64,000 bases of DNA, from NCBI GenBank assembly GCA_017554325.1, contig JAFZIP010000001.1, positions 1-64,000 of the forward strand, read 5' to 3'. Each line of letters opens with the position of its first letter. The stretch's first letter is position 1. This document shows positions 8,511 to 16,757 of the stretch, piece by piece. Made by a program: the position numbers and the translations under genes. This DNA is from Bacteroidales bacterium (GTDB taxonomy: Bacteria; Bacteroidota; Bacteroidia; Bacteroidales; WCHB1-69). The notes under the pieces are model-generated. The model saw only the letters and a program-made list of their open reading frames with translations. It ran no database searches and was not told the origin of the DNA.

Positions 8511-9081
8511 TCTGCTTCCCCATTTCCTTTTTCCACTTGAAATAGCCCAGCACCGCTACGACGGTATAGACCACGTAGAGCACGGCAGTTGGGTACAGCC
8601 CTTTCCATACGTAGAGGCACAGCGAGACGGCGTTGACCACCACCCAGAGCAACCACTGCTCCACCTGCTTTTTAGCTAACATCCACATGGCCACAATGCT
8701 GAGCGATGTGGTAAACGCGTCGCCCCAAGGCACGGGGCTGTCGGTGAAGTTGTGCAATATCAGGAAGATTATCACCCACAGGGCGGCAGACACGAGCGCC
8801 AGGGGCAGGATCTGCTTTTTCGGGGTGTGCACGATTCTGTCTTCTATCTTGTTCTCCTGCTGCATGCGCTGACTCTTGCGCCACGCAACCAGGCCATACA
8901 CATTGGCCCCGATGTAGTACAGATACACGGCGGCATCGGCATAGAACTTGCCATGGAAGAATATCACCACATAGAAGAGCGACATTACAATGCCCACAGG
9001 CCACAGCCACACATTGGCCTTGTATTCCAGATAGAGGTACAGCAGGCCGATGCACGCGCCGATGATTTCAATAGCATCCAT
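8479..9081 (-). CDS. pnuC: PnuC-family nicotinamide riboside / vitamin transporter
   Basis: A 200-residue membrane protein with about seven hydrophobic segments. It starts MDAIEIIGACIGLLYLYLEY and carries the aromatic WLWPVGIV segment near residue 26, both typical of PnuC, which takes up nicotinamide riboside by facilitated diffusion. Relatives can carry thiamine or riboflavin instead, so the substrate is not certain; no thiamine or FMN riboswitch is visible upstream. A TATTTTTG element lies 22 bases before the start. The 3' end overlaps the methyltransferase gene tail to tail. Confidence 0.88.
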   Translation of the reverse strand: MDAIEIIGACIGLLYLYLEYKANVWLWPVGIVMSLFYVVIFFHGKFYADAAVYLYYIGANVYGLVAWRKSQRMQQENKIEDRIVHTPKKQILPLALVSAALWVIIFLILHNFTDSPVPWGDAFTTSLSIVAMWMLAKKQVEQWLLWVVVNAVSLCLYVWKGLYPTAVLYVVYTVVAVLGYFKWKKEMGKQTMGVLPDNAG

Positions 9082-9103
9082 ACTTTTTCAGATTGAACGG
9101 GTG

Positions 9104-9111
9104 CAAAAATA
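9104..9111 (-). promoter_or_regulatory. TAnnTTTG promoter element for pnuC
   Basis: TATTTTTG on the minus strand, 22 bases upstream of the pnuC ATG. The remaining sequence up to the next gene at 9322 shows only AT-rich DNA and the next promoter. Confidence 0.55.
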
Positions 9112-9255
9112 GGGAAATTTGTGATTACATCTGATATATTTGCATCTGCTGAAGTCACCCCTAGTAATATGGATAAATGATGAATTAATAAGACTAAACG
9201 AGACTATTCAGTTGTTTTTATTAATGTATATAAGTGATTTTTTGTAACTTTTTTT

Positions 9256-9263
9256 TATTTTTG
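9256..9263 (+). promoter_or_regulatory. TAnnTTTG promoter element for the lipoprotein gene
   Basis: TATTTTTG, 58 bases before the chosen ATG at 9322. Confidence 0.5.
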
Positions 9264-9321
9264 CGTCATATATATAACAGTAATGTTAAAACCAAATATT
9301 AACTATCTAATTCATATAGTT

Positions 9322-10713
9322 ATGAAGAAAACATTTATATTCGCATTTATTGCCATATCTGTAGTGCTGATTCTAACTGGATGTCACAAAAAACACTTCG
9401 TCGTAGGAAAATCAAGCAACGACGAATGGGGAATGGTAACAGGATCCGGCACATACTACGATGGTGAAATAGCTATTTTAACCGCCATCCCCACGGAAGG
9501 ATATTATTTTCTTGGATGGGATGATGGTGACACCACCAATCCTCGCTCCTTGATTGTCAATAATGATGCTACGTTCACAGCATTATTCGGCGACACTCCG
9601 TTCGGTATTTTCGATGGCGAACCAATTCAAATCAGTGGCAATATATGTAATGACCAGATATGGCAGGATTTGGGACTTGATGTAGATTACATTATTGATG
9701 GAACAGTGTATATTGGCTGTGATGCCACCGTAAAGGTAATGCCTGGTGTCACCATTATGTTTACAGGCCCCGAGGGAAACCTAGAGGTAATAGACAATGG
9801 CGCATTGACTATGATTGGCACCATGGAGAAACGAATAGTACTTCGCGGACCAGACGTCAAGTCCCTTATCGGATACTGGGGGCATGTGGTAGTGAACACC
9901 ACCAGACCCGAAAACAAATTCGAGTGGGTTAATATCATACATGCCGGTAGTAATAGTGACCTTCATTATGGCGCGCTCAAATTGCGCGGAACTCTATCCA
10001 TGACCGATTGTACGATTGATGGCAGCAGAGGTGCTGGATTAGTCACTGAAAGTGGAAGCTATTTTACTCAACTTAAGGACAATAAGATTATTCACTGCCA
10101 AGGATATCCCTGGGTTTCATCTAGTTTCCCAGCATTATATAAAAACATTGGTTCTAACTCTTTGTATGACTTCGACGAACCCTATGGTAAAATATATATT
10201 GATTTGGATCACTACGAAATTAATAATGATGTTACACTGAAAACCTATCGATTATACTTCCCTCATGGTTTCAGTTTCGAGGGCACCGGAACGCTCACAT
10301 TTAATGGGGCAAACAGCTATGTAGGTGAAGGTCAACAGTTGAGAGTGGGGAAAAACTTGAATTTTCGGGTTTATTCAACCTTTTTTGCCGGATTAAGTAC
10401 TCCTGCAAGATGGAATGGCTTGATTTTTGAAAGCGAACGAAGTAATAACCTTTTAAACGATGTTTGGTTTATTAACTGTGGGGGTTTTTGCCTGAAAGTG
10501 ACAGAAAATGCCAAATTGTCAATCACTTCAAGTAAATTGGGCCCATGCGTAGGCGGTGCTGGTATTTGGATTGAGAATATTGAGACTTGGGGCAACGTCT
10601 TTCACAGCAATATTGAAAATTTCTCTTGTCCCCATATTGCTCACATAGAACATGGTGGAACCTACAATGGTCAAACTTATCAGGACAACACAAATCTCAA
10701 CTATCTTCCATAA
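9322..10713 (+). CDS. Lipoprotein with bacterial-repeat and beta-helix-like regions, function unknown
   Basis: A 463-residue exported protein. The signal peptide ends in ILTGC with C21 as the lipid-modified cysteine, which decides the ATG at 9322 over an ATG 13 codons upstream. Residues about 35-85 (GTYYDGEIAILTAIPTEGYYF, then GWDDGDTTNPR) match the small beta-rich repeat found in many Bacteroidota surface proteins. The remainder is rich in short beta segments with regularly spaced Gly, Asn and Asp, suggesting a right-handed beta-helix. No catalytic site was recognised. It is monocistronic, with its own promoter and lower GC content than the genes downstream. Confidence 0.7.
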   Translation: MKKTFIFAFIAISVVLILTGCHKKHFVVGKSSNDEWGMVTGSGTYYDGEIAILTAIPTEGYYFLGWDDGDTTNPRSLIVNNDATFTALFGDTPFGIFDGEPIQISGNICNDQIWQDLGLDVDYIIDGTVYIGCDATVKVMPGVTIMFTGPEGNLEVIDNGALTMIGTMEKRIVLRGPDVKSLIGYWGHVVVNTTRPENKFEWVNIIHAGSNSDLHYGALKLRGTLSMTDCTIDGSRGAGLVTESGSYFTQLKDNKIIHCQGYPWVSSSFPALYKNIGSNSLYDFDEPYGKIYIDLDHYEINNDVTLKTYRLYFPHGFSFEGTGTLTFNGANSYVGEGQQLRVGKNLNFRVYSTFFAGLSTPARWNGLIFESERSNNLLNDVWFINCGGFCLKVTENAKLSITSSKLGPCVGGAGIWIENIETWGNVFHSNIENFSCPHIAHIEHGGTYNGQTYQDNTNLNYLP

Positions 10714-10733
10714 ATAATTATTCACATTTTTTG

Positions 10734-10741
10734 TATCTTTG
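10734..10741 (+). promoter_or_regulatory. TAnnTTTG promoter element for the dsrC operon
   Basis: TATCTTTG, 30 bases before the dsrC ATG at 10772. It supports the later start rather than the upstream ATG at 10739, which falls inside the promoter. Confidence 0.6.
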
Positions 10742-10771
10742 CCGCTGGAATTAAAAAAAAAAGTTTACAAT

Positions 10772-11089
10772 ATGGCAAACATTGATTTTCAAGGCAAAAC
10801 CTACGAATTAGACGGCGACGGCTTCATGCTGAAACCTGAAGAATGGACCGAAGAACTGGCAGCTGAAATCGCCAAAGTCGATGGCATCAACGAACTGACG
10901 GAGAACCATTGGAAGGTAATCCATTGTATCCGCGAAAATTACGAAGAGAAAGGCATCGCCCCGATGGTGCGTACCATCTGCAAAACGGCTGACCTCAAGC
11001 TGAAGGAGATCTACGAGCTCTTCCCGTTAGGTCCCGCCAGAGGCGCCTGCCGCGTGGCCGGTCTGCCCAAACCCGAAGGTTGTGTATAA
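10772..11089 (+). CDS. dsrC: DsrC/TusE-family sulfur carrier protein with both C-terminal cysteines
   Basis: A 105-residue protein starting MANIDFQGKTYELDGDGF, typical of DsrC/TusE/DsvC. The flexible C-terminal arm ends RGACRVAGLPKPEGCV and carries two cysteines, C93 and the penultimate C104, separated by ten residues. In studied DsrC proteins these two form the trisulfide that carries sulfite-derived sulfur; TusE, the tRNA thiolation protein, keeps only the last one. So this is DsrC-type by residue content. No dsrAB genes are in the window. It sits 19 bases before a NarI-like membrane protein, a partner type known from DsrMK and Tmc complexes. Confidence 0.9.
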   Translation: MANIDFQGKTYELDGDGFMLKPEEWTEELAAEIAKVDGINELTENHWKVIHCIRENYEEKGIAPMVRTICKTADLKLKEIYELFPLGPARGACRVAGLPKPEGCV

Positions 11090-11108
11090 TCCTTAAGAAC
11101 CTTTCACC

Positions 11109-11750
11109 ATGTCCATCATACAAATCATTGCCATTGCAGCAGCAGTATTCTGCTTCTGCGGTTTGTTTGTGCATTTCATTCACATCGTGCGCCTCGGCAA
11201 GCCCAATGACATGTCCGAGAAGAGCGGCGACACCACTAAGGGCATCGTGTATGCCAACACCACGGCCATGCTGCCGCAGAACAAGGAATCGGCCTACCTG
11301 CACATCCCCGGCTATGCCGCCGGCATGCTGTTCCACATCGGCACATTCCTCTGCCTGCTCACCTTCCTGCTCTCCCTGTTCCCGTTTTTCAACCATTGGA
11401 TTGACGGAAGCAACTGGCGCTTTGTCATCGCGGCTGCATTTGCCGTCACCTGCCTGTGCGGGTACATCCTGCTCATCCGGCGCGCCGTGTCCAAAGATCT
11501 CAAAGGCCTCTCCAATCCCGATGACTACATTTCCAACGCGCTGACCTCTACTTTCCAGCTGTTCACCATTTTCTATCTGATATGGCCGACATGCAGCTGC
11601 TGTGTAACCCTGTACTACATCGTTTGCGCGTTGCTGTTTATCTATATGCCGTTCGGAAAACTGAGACACTTGGTGTACTACTTTGCCGCCCGCTATCATC
11701 TGGGCTTCTTCTACGGCTGGCGCAATGTGTGGCCCAAACACGAAGACTAA
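11109..11750 (+). CDS. NarI/DsrM/TmcC-like membrane cytochrome b subunit
   Basis: A 213-residue membrane protein with about four to five hydrophobic segments (near residues 3-28, 70-95, 103-125, 147-185). Paired histidines H65/H76 and H187/H197 lie at membrane edges with spacing similar to the heme b ligands of NarI-type subunits. It is shorter than DsrM. In known systems such proteins pass electrons between the quinone pool and a heterodisulfide-reductase-like partner that works on DsrC. It follows dsrC directly, but no DsrK/HdrD-type iron-sulfur protein is nearby. Membrane topology is clear; the heme and the pairing with DsrC are inferences. Confidence 0.65.
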   Translation: MSIIQIIAIAAAVFCFCGLFVHFIHIVRLGKPNDMSEKSGDTTKGIVYANTTAMLPQNKESAYLHIPGYAAGMLFHIGTFLCLLTFLLSLFPFFNHWIDGSNWRFVIAAAFAVTCLCGYILLIRRAVSKDLKGLSNPDDYISNALTSTFQLFTIFYLIWPTCSCCVTLYYIVCALLFIYMPFGKLRHLVYYFAARYHLGFFYGWRNVWPKHED

Positions 11751-11765
11751 CCATCACTTTACATC

Positions 11766-13172
11766 ATGAAACTTGACTTTTTAGGGGCAACCGAAGAGGT
11801 TACCGGTAGTAAATTCCTGCTCACCTCCAAAAAGGGAACCAAGATCCTTCTGGACTGTGGTATGTATCAGGGCAAGGGGCTTGAAACAGACGGCATGAAC
11901 AAGAATTTGGGCTTCGACCCGAAAGAAATCGACTATCTGTTGCTTTCGCACGCCCATATCGACCACTCCGGTCTGATACCTTATATATATAAGATGGGAT
12001 TCCGGGGCAAGATTTTCTGCACCCCGGCCACCCGCGACCTCTGCGCCATCATGCTGGCCGACTCGGGACGCATCCAAGAGGCTGATGCCAAGCAGTTTAA
12101 CAAGAAAACCGAGCGCATCAACAAGGAACCTATTGAGCCTATCTACACGGAAAAAGATGCCGCTGAGTGCATGACGCAGTTCATCAGCATCCCGCGCGAA
12201 CTCACCTTCAACATCACGCCGGATGTGTCCATCTGTTTCCATGAAACCGGTCACATGCTGGGCAGCAGCGCCATCTACATCACCTTCAAAGAGGGACGCA
12301 AAACCCGCACTTTGTGCTACACTGGCGACATCGGACGGTACAACAAGCGCATCCTCCCCGACCCCGAACCGTTCCCGCACGCCGACTACATCATCACCGA
12401 ATCCACTTATGGCGACCGACTGCATTCCACACTGGACGAGGCCGACCAAGAGTTGATGTTAGTGGTGAAGGACGCCTGCGCCAAACGGAGAGGCAAGCTG
12501 CTCATCCCCTCGTTCGCCATCGGCAGAACCCAGGAGATTGTATATTCCCTGCACCGCCTCAAACTGGCCGGCGATTTACCCGACATTGAGATATTTGTCG
12601 ATAGCCCGCTCGCCTGCTCCGCCACGAACATTTACCGGTTGCACGACGAGAACTTCAACGCCGACATCCGCCAGTTCATGGAAACCACCAAGGATCCTTT
12701 CGGTTTCGACAATCTCACCTACGTGCGCACGATTGACGACTCCAAGCGACTCAACACCTACAACCGCCCCTGCATCATCATTTCCGCCTCCGGCATGATG
12801 GAGGCCGGGCGTATCAAGCACCACCTGGCCAACAACATCGAAGACCCGAAGACCACGATACTCTGCGTAGGTTACTGCTCACCCACTACATTGGGTGCCA
12901 AAATCATGCGCGGCGACAAGAAAGTCTCCATTTTCGGTGAAATCTATGACGTGAAGGCGAAATTAGCCCGCATCGATGCCTACTCCGGCCACGCCGACTA
13001 CAATGAGCTCATCCAGTACTTGTCCTGCCAGAAAGGCAACCGCCGTCTGAAGAAGATCTTCATCGTGCACGGCGAGGACGACGTGCGCAAGGCATACGTC
13101 AAGCACTTGGCCAAGGCAGGGTTCAAGAAGACGCACGTGCCGTTGTTCAGGGAAAGCGTGGAGCTAGTCTAG
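11766..13172 (+). CDS. Beta-CASP metallo-beta-lactamase RNA nuclease (CPSF/YSH1-like)
   Basis: A 468-residue soluble protein of the beta-CASP group, zinc-dependent enzymes that usually cleave RNA. The metallo-beta-lactamase core starts MKLDFLGATEEVTGS and has the zinc motif HAHIDHSG near residue 62. Later motifs are HETGHMLGSS, the CYTGDIG aspartate, and the beta-CASP histidine in AYSGHADYNELI. Close relatives are annotated as RNA-processing exonucleases or CPSF-like proteins. It starts 15 bases after the NarI-like gene and probably shares the transcript, though a functional link with dsrC is not evident. Confidence 0.88.
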   Translation: MKLDFLGATEEVTGSKFLLTSKKGTKILLDCGMYQGKGLETDGMNKNLGFDPKEIDYLLLSHAHIDHSGLIPYIYKMGFRGKIFCTPATRDLCAIMLADSGRIQEADAKQFNKKTERINKEPIEPIYTEKDAAECMTQFISIPRELTFNITPDVSICFHETGHMLGSSAIYITFKEGRKTRTLCYTGDIGRYNKRILPDPEPFPHADYIITESTYGDRLHSTLDEADQELMLVVKDACAKRRGKLLIPSFAIGRTQEIVYSLHRLKLAGDLPDIEIFVDSPLACSATNIYRLHDENFNADIRQFMETTKDPFGFDNLTYVRTIDDSKRLNTYNRPCIIISASGMMEAGRIKHHLANNIEDPKTTILCVGYCSPTTLGAKIMRGDKKVSIFGEIYDVKAKLARIDAYSGHADYNELIQYLSCQKGNRRLKKIFIVHGEDDVRKAYVKHLAKAGFKKTHVPLFRESVELV

Positions 13173-13177
13173 ATAAT

Positions 13178-13200
13178 AGTTAATAGTTAACAGATAATAG
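13178..13200 (+). repeat. Left arm of a 23-bp inverted repeat flanking an IVP pseudogene
   Basis: The AGTTAATAGTTAACAGATAA-type sequence here matches the reverse complement of 13595-13617 with one mismatch. The two arms enclose the broken four-helix-bundle gene. Confidence 0.75.
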
Positions 13201-13217
13201 TTATAGGAGATAGTGGT

Positions 13218-13580
13218 TTGGCAAGGGATAGTATTGTCGGGGATAAGAGTTTGGCTTTTGCGAAGAGGGTGGCAAAATGATATCGATTTTTACTGGATAA
13301 AAAGAAAGAGTCCATATTATCCAAACAAATCCTTCGATCGGGCACTAGTATAGGAGCTAATATCAGAGAGGGGTTATATGCTCAAAGTCGGAAGGACTTC
13401 ATCAGCAAAATGAATATTGCTTTGAAAGAAGCTGGCGAAACTGACTACTGGCTCGAAGTCATTCATTCAACTGAATATCTCACAGATACCGAATATAAAT
13501 CAATGAAAAAAGACAACGACGAACTTATAAAATTACTAACCTCCATAATTAAGACAACAAAAGCAACAACCATAAAATAA
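13218..13580 (+). pseudogene. Four-helix-bundle (23S rRNA intervening-sequence, IVP-type) protein, interrupted by a TGA
   Basis: Translation in one frame gives GDKSLAFAKRVAK, then TGA at 13278-13280, then YRFLLDKKKESILSKQILRS, then GTSIGANIREGLYAQSRKDF and a coiled helical tail to the TAA at 13578. This is the whole length (about 120 codons) of the IVP/four-helix-bundle family, normally 115-125 residues, with one in-frame stop where relatives have a hydrophobic residue. No ATG starts the frame either; the first candidate is a TTG at 13218. TGA is an ordinary stop elsewhere in this window. A selenocysteine is unlikely in this family. I call it a pseudogene, possibly recently broken because the rest is well kept. 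Confidence 0.75.
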
Positions 13581-13594
13581 CTATTATCTATTAT

Positions 13595-13617
13595 CTATTA
13601 TCTCTTAACTATTAACT
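13595..13617 (-). repeat. Right arm of the 23-bp inverted repeat flanking the IVP pseudogene
   Basis: This is the reverse complement of 13178-13200 with one mismatch, followed at once by the rfbD start at 13619. Extra CTATTATCT units sit between it and the pseudogene stop. Confidence 0.75.
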
Positions 13618-13618
13618 A

Positions 13619-14491
13619 ATGAATCACATATTGATTACCGGAGCCAACGGCCAATTGGGCAGATGTCTGCAAGACAAGGCACAGCTGCCCGAGTGGAACA
13701 TGCATCAATTTTTTTATACAGATGTAGATACCTTGGACATTTGCGACAAGGCCCAGATTGAGCGTTTCGTGTCGGAGCACTCCATCGATATCATCATCAA
13801 TGCGGCGGCTTACACGGCAGTGGATAAGGCTGAGGATGATAAGGACATGGCCTACAAGCTGAATCGCGATGCCGTGCGCAATCTGGCAGAAGTGGCAAAG
13901 ACTTACGACTGTCTGCTGGTGCACATCTCCACCGACTATGTGTTTTCCGGAGAGGCATGCCACCCATACAAAGAGAACGACACTCCTGCGCCGAAATCCG
14001 TTTATGGAGCCTCGAAGCTGGCCGGCGAGCAGGCTGTAGCTGAGGTCGGATGCCGCGCCATCATCATACGCACCTCATGGTTGTACTCCGAATACGGGCG
14101 CAACTTCGTGAAGACGATGTTGCAGTTGGGACGCGAGCGCGATGAGGTATCAGTGGTGTGCGACCAGATTGGCGGTCCCACATACGCAGGTGATCTTGCG
14201 CAGGCGGTCATGTTGTGCGTAGCCGAAGATGCGGAGCACGAGGGAGTCCATATTTATAATTATGCCAACGAAGGGGTTATCAGTTGGTACGACTTCGCGA
14301 AAGCCATCATGGAAATTTCGGGTAACCAGTGCGCCGTGCGCCCCATTTTTACGGGCGAATATCCGGCAAAAGCCACAAGACCCGCCTATTCTGTCTTCAA
14401 TTTGAGGAAGGTAAAAGAAAAATTCGGCATCAGCATCCCCTATTGGCGAGATAGCTTGATGTTGATTATCAACAAGTTATCAGATAAATAA
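13619..14491 (+). CDS. rfbD: dTDP-4-dehydrorhamnose reductase
   Basis: A 290-residue short-chain dehydrogenase/reductase that makes dTDP-L-rhamnose, the last step of that pathway, using NAD(P)H. The nucleotide-binding motif is GANGQLGRCL near residue 7, and the active site YGASKLAGE has the catalytic Tyr and Lys. The STDYVFSG segment before it is typical for RfbD. Length is normal. No rfbA, rfbB or rfbC is adjacent, so the pathway genes are dispersed. Its start directly abuts the right arm of the repeat that flanks the IVP pseudogene. Confidence 0.93.
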   Translation: MNHILITGANGQLGRCLQDKAQLPEWNMHQFFYTDVDTLDICDKAQIERFVSEHSIDIIINAAAYTAVDKAEDDKDMAYKLNRDAVRNLAEVAKTYDCLLVHISTDYVFSGEACHPYKENDTPAPKSVYGASKLAGEQAVAEVGCRAIIIRTSWLYSEYGRNFVKTMLQLGRERDEVSVVCDQIGGPTYAGDLAQAVMLCVAEDAEHEGVHIYNYANEGVISWYDFAKAIMEISGNQCAVRPIFTGEYPAKATRPAYSVFNLRKVKEKFGISIPYWRDSLMLIINKLSDK

Positions 14492-14532
14492 TTTTTTTTA
14501 TCTAAAAAAGTCGGGGATTTCAAAAAATATTG

Positions 14533-14540
14533 TATTTTTG
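14533..14540 (+). promoter_or_regulatory. TAnnTTTG promoter element for tRNA-Thr and tuf
   Basis: TATTTTTG, 49 bases before the tRNA. tRNA-Thr and tuf are 46 bases apart with no terminator between them, so one transcript is likely. Confidence 0.6.
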
Positions 14541-14589
14541 CCAACCTTTTGAAACCCACCTGTGGGTTGTTCTTTTCATAATGAAAAAA

Positions 14590-14664
14590 GCCGTTGTAGC
14601 TCAGTGGTAGAGTACATCCTTGGTAAGGATGGGGTCATGAGTTCAACTCTCATCAACGGCTCCA
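14590..14664 (+). tRNA. tRNA-Thr (GGT anticodon), CCA encoded
   Basis: The cloverleaf folds: acceptor GCCGTTG / CAACGGC (14590-14596 and 14654-14660), a D arm GCTC/GAGT, an anticodon stem CATCC/GGATG with loop TTGGTAA (anticodon GGT), and a T arm ATGAG/CTCAT. A discriminator T and a genomic CCA follow. It closely resembles bacterial tRNA-Thr upstream of tuf. Confidence 0.96.
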
Positions 14665-14709
14665 CTTGAAACAAACAAGCAAAAATATTAATCATTAATT
14701 TATAAGAAA

Positions 14710-15897
14710 ATGGCAAAAGAGAAATTTGAACGCACCAAACCCCACGTTAATGTGGGTACAATTGGTCACATTGACCACGGTAAAACGACCTTGACCGCTG
14801 CTATCACAACGGTTTTGGCCAACCAAGGTCTTTCCGAAGTGAGATCTTTCGATTCCATCGATAACGCTCCTGAGGAGAAAGAGCGTGGTATCACCATTAA
14901 CACCGCTCACATCGAGTATCAAACCGCTACACGTCACTATGCACACGTTGACTGTCCGGGTCACGCCGACTATGTGAAGAACATGGTAACGGGTGCTGCC
15001 CAGATGGACGGCGCTATCCTTGTTGTGGCTGCTACCGATGGTCCGATGCCTCAGACCCGCGAGCACATCCTGTTGGCAAAACAGGTCGGTGTGCCAAAAA
15101 TGGTTGTTTTCATGAACAAGGTTGACTTGGTTGACGACCCTGAGTTGCTTGACCTCGTTGAAATGGAAATCCGTGACCTGCTGTCATTCTACGGATTCGA
15201 CGGCGACAACACCCCGGTTATCCGCGGTTCCGCCCTCGGTGGTTTGAACCTCGAACCGAAGTGGGTTGACAAGATCATGGAACTCATGGACGCTGTTGAC
15301 ACTTGGATTCCGCTGCCTCCGCGTGACGTTGATAAAGACTTCCTCATGCCTGTGGAAGACGTGTTCTCCATCACCGGTCGTGGTACTGTGGCTACTGGTC
15401 GTATTGAGACTGGTGTGATCCACACCTCCGATCCTGTTGACATCATCGGTATGGGTGCTGAAAAACTCAAATCCGTCGTTACGGGTGTTGAGATGTTCCG
15501 CAAGATCCTCGATGAAGGTGAAGCTGGTGATAACGTAGGTTTGTTGCTCCGCGGTATCGACAAGGACGAAATCCGTCGTGGTATGGTTATCGCAAAACCG
15601 GGTTCCATCCATCCTCACAAGAAATTCAAAGCTTCTGTGTATGTTTTGAAGAAAGAAGAAGGTGGTCGTCACACCCCGTTTGGCAACAACTACCGTCCTC
15701 AATTCTACTTCCGTACAACGGATGTTACCGGTGCTATCACTCTGCCTGCTGGCGTTGAAATGTGTATGCCTGGTGATAATGTAGAAATCACCGTTGAGTT
15801 GCTCTCTGAAATCGCTCTGAACATGAACCTCCGTTTCGCTATCCGCGAAGGTGGTCGTACCGTGGGCGCTGGTCAGATCACTGAGATCCTCGACTAA
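14710..15897 (+). CDS. tuf: Translation elongation factor Tu
   Basis: A 395-residue GTPase that brings aminoacyl-tRNA to the ribosome. G1 is GHIDHGKT (residues 19-26), G3 is DCPGHADY, G4 is NKVD, and the beta-barrel domains follow in full ([16 protein letters not shown], then [13 protein letters not shown]). Codon use is strongly biased, as expected for an abundant protein. It lies between tRNA-Thr and tRNA-Trp, the usual order in Bacteroidales, but the secE-nusG-rpl-rpo genes that normally come next are absent here. Confidence 0.99.
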   Translation: MAKEKFERTKPHVNVGTIGHIDHGKTTLTAAITTVLANQGLSEVRSFDSIDNAPEEKERGITINTAHIEYQTATRHYAHVDCPGHADYVKNMVTGAAQMDGAILVVAATDGPMPQTREHILLAKQVGVPKMVVFMNKVDLVDDPELLDLVEMEIRDLLSFYGFDGDNTPVIRGSALGGLNLEPKWVDKIMELMDAVDTWIPLPPRDVDKDFLMPVEDVFSITGRGTVATGRIETGVIHTSDPVDIIGMGAEKLKSVVTGVEMFRKILDEGEAGDNVGLLLRGIDKDEIRRGMVIAKPGSIHPHKKFKASVYVLKKEEGGRHTPFGNNYRPQFYFRTTDVTGAITLPAGVEMCMPGDNVEITVELLSEIALNMNLRFAIREGGRTVGAGQITEILD

Positions 15898-15927
15898 GAG
15901 AACACCACTCAACCAAAACAACAAGAG

Positions 15928-15956
15928 AAGGGCATTGCTATAATGCCCTTTCTTTT
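15928..15956 (+). terminator. Intrinsic terminator after tuf
   Basis: A 9-bp stem AAGGGCATT / AATGCCCTT (15928-15936 and 15942-15950) with a 5-base loop is followed by TCTTTT. It lies between tuf and tRNA-Trp. Confidence 0.85.
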
Positions 15957-15958
15957 AC

Positions 15959-16029
15959 AGGGGATTAGTTTAATGGTAGAATGACGGTCTCCAAAACCGC
16001 AGATGGGAGTTCGATTCTCTCATCCCCTG
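15959..16029 (+). tRNA. tRNA-Trp (CCA anticodon)
   Basis: Acceptor AGGGGAT / ATCCCCT (15959-15965 and 16022-16028), anticodon stem ACGGT/ACCGC-type with loop CTCCAAA giving anticodon CCA, T arm GGGAG/CTCTC with TTCGATT, and discriminator G. No CCA tail is encoded, unlike the tRNA-Thr upstream. Confidence 0.95.
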
Positions 16030-16035
16030 CAAAGA

Positions 16036-16063
16036 AAAAGGTCGCAGAATTGCGACCTTTTTT
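16036..16063 (+). terminator. Intrinsic terminator after tRNA-Trp
   Basis: The 11-bp stem AAAAGGTCGCA / TGCGACCTTTT with a GAAT loop is followed by further T residues. It closes the tRNA-Thr-tuf-tRNA-Trp unit. Confidence 0.88.
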
Positions 16064-16080
16064 CGTTTCTCTATTCCGTT

Positions 16081-16145
16081 GACTTTGAACGATGAACTTT
16101 GAACGATGAACTTTGAACGATGAACTTTGAACGATGACGATGAAC
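16081..16145. repeat. 14-bp tandem repeat, about four copies
   Basis: The unit GATGAACTTTGAAC repeats head to tail between the tRNA-Trp terminator and the 3' end of ruvC. It is related to the TTTGAAC repeat at the left edge of the window. Repeats are direct and have no spacers. Confidence 0.85.
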
Positions 16146-16189
16146 TAAATACTGACCACTGTAATCTATCGCTCGTCCATCTGATTCGA

Positions 16190-16756
16190 CTATTTTACCA
16201 CGCGCTTTTCGTTGTTGGCAATAAAGGATTTCCAATCATTGAATTTCTTGCCACCGCCCACCACCACGCGACACTGCAGATGATGACATACGGCGGCGGC
16301 CAGCGCGTCAGTAGCATCCAGATACTCGATGGAATCTTTCAACGGATACATGTGGCACAACATAGCAGCCACCTGCTCTTTGGCGGCATTGCCGTTGCCT
16401 GTAATCGATTGCTTGATTTTCCTGGGCTCGTATTCATACACCTCCATACCCGCGTGCAGACAGGCGGCAATCACAATGCCCTGCGCACGTCCCAACTTCA
16501 GCATCGACTGCACGTTTTTGCCGTAAAATGGCGCTTCAATCGCCAGAATATCAGGCTTATATTGCTCAATGAGCGCATTCATCTTTTCGTAGATGAATTT
16601 CAACTTGGCATAATGGTCCGTCAGCTTTTTCATCTGAATCACGCTGATGACTTCAACCTCCGACTGGTTAAGATGGGTGTTCAGAATGGCATACCCCATC
16701 ACATTCGTGCCAGGGTCTATACCTAAAATCTTATGACGAACAACCACTTCTTCCAT
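16190..16756 (-). CDS. ruvC: Crossover junction endodeoxyribonuclease RuvC
   Basis: A 188-residue Holliday junction resolvase. The acidic catalytic residues are visible: D14 in LGIDPGTN, E73 in AIEAPFYG, and D146/D149 in YLDATDALAAAVCHH. Length is normal for the family. I chose the ATG at 16756 (MEEVVVRHKILGID) since the frame upstream of it overlaps the end of the neighbouring aspartic protease gene, whose stop is two bases away. The two genes are likely one transcript; their joint role is not obvious. Confidence 0.95.
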   Translation of the reverse strand: MEEVVVRHKILGIDPGTNVMGYAILNTHLNQSEVEVISVIQMKKLTDHYAKLKFIYEKMNALIEQYKPDILAIEAPFYGKNVQSMLKLGRAQGIVIAACLHAGMEVYEYEPRKIKQSITGNGNAAKEQVAAMLCHMYPLKDSIEYLDATDALAAAVCHHLQCRVVVGGGKKFNDWKSFIANNEKRVVK

Positions 16757-16757
16757 A

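Noticed and set aside
13278..13280. TGA within the IVP frame as a selenocysteine codon
   Set aside because: Family members have no Cys/Sec there, no SECIS-like hairpin was seen, and TGA acts as a stop for other genes of the window.
16081..16145. CRISPR array
   Set aside because: The 14-bp units are joined directly without spacers, and no cas genes are near.
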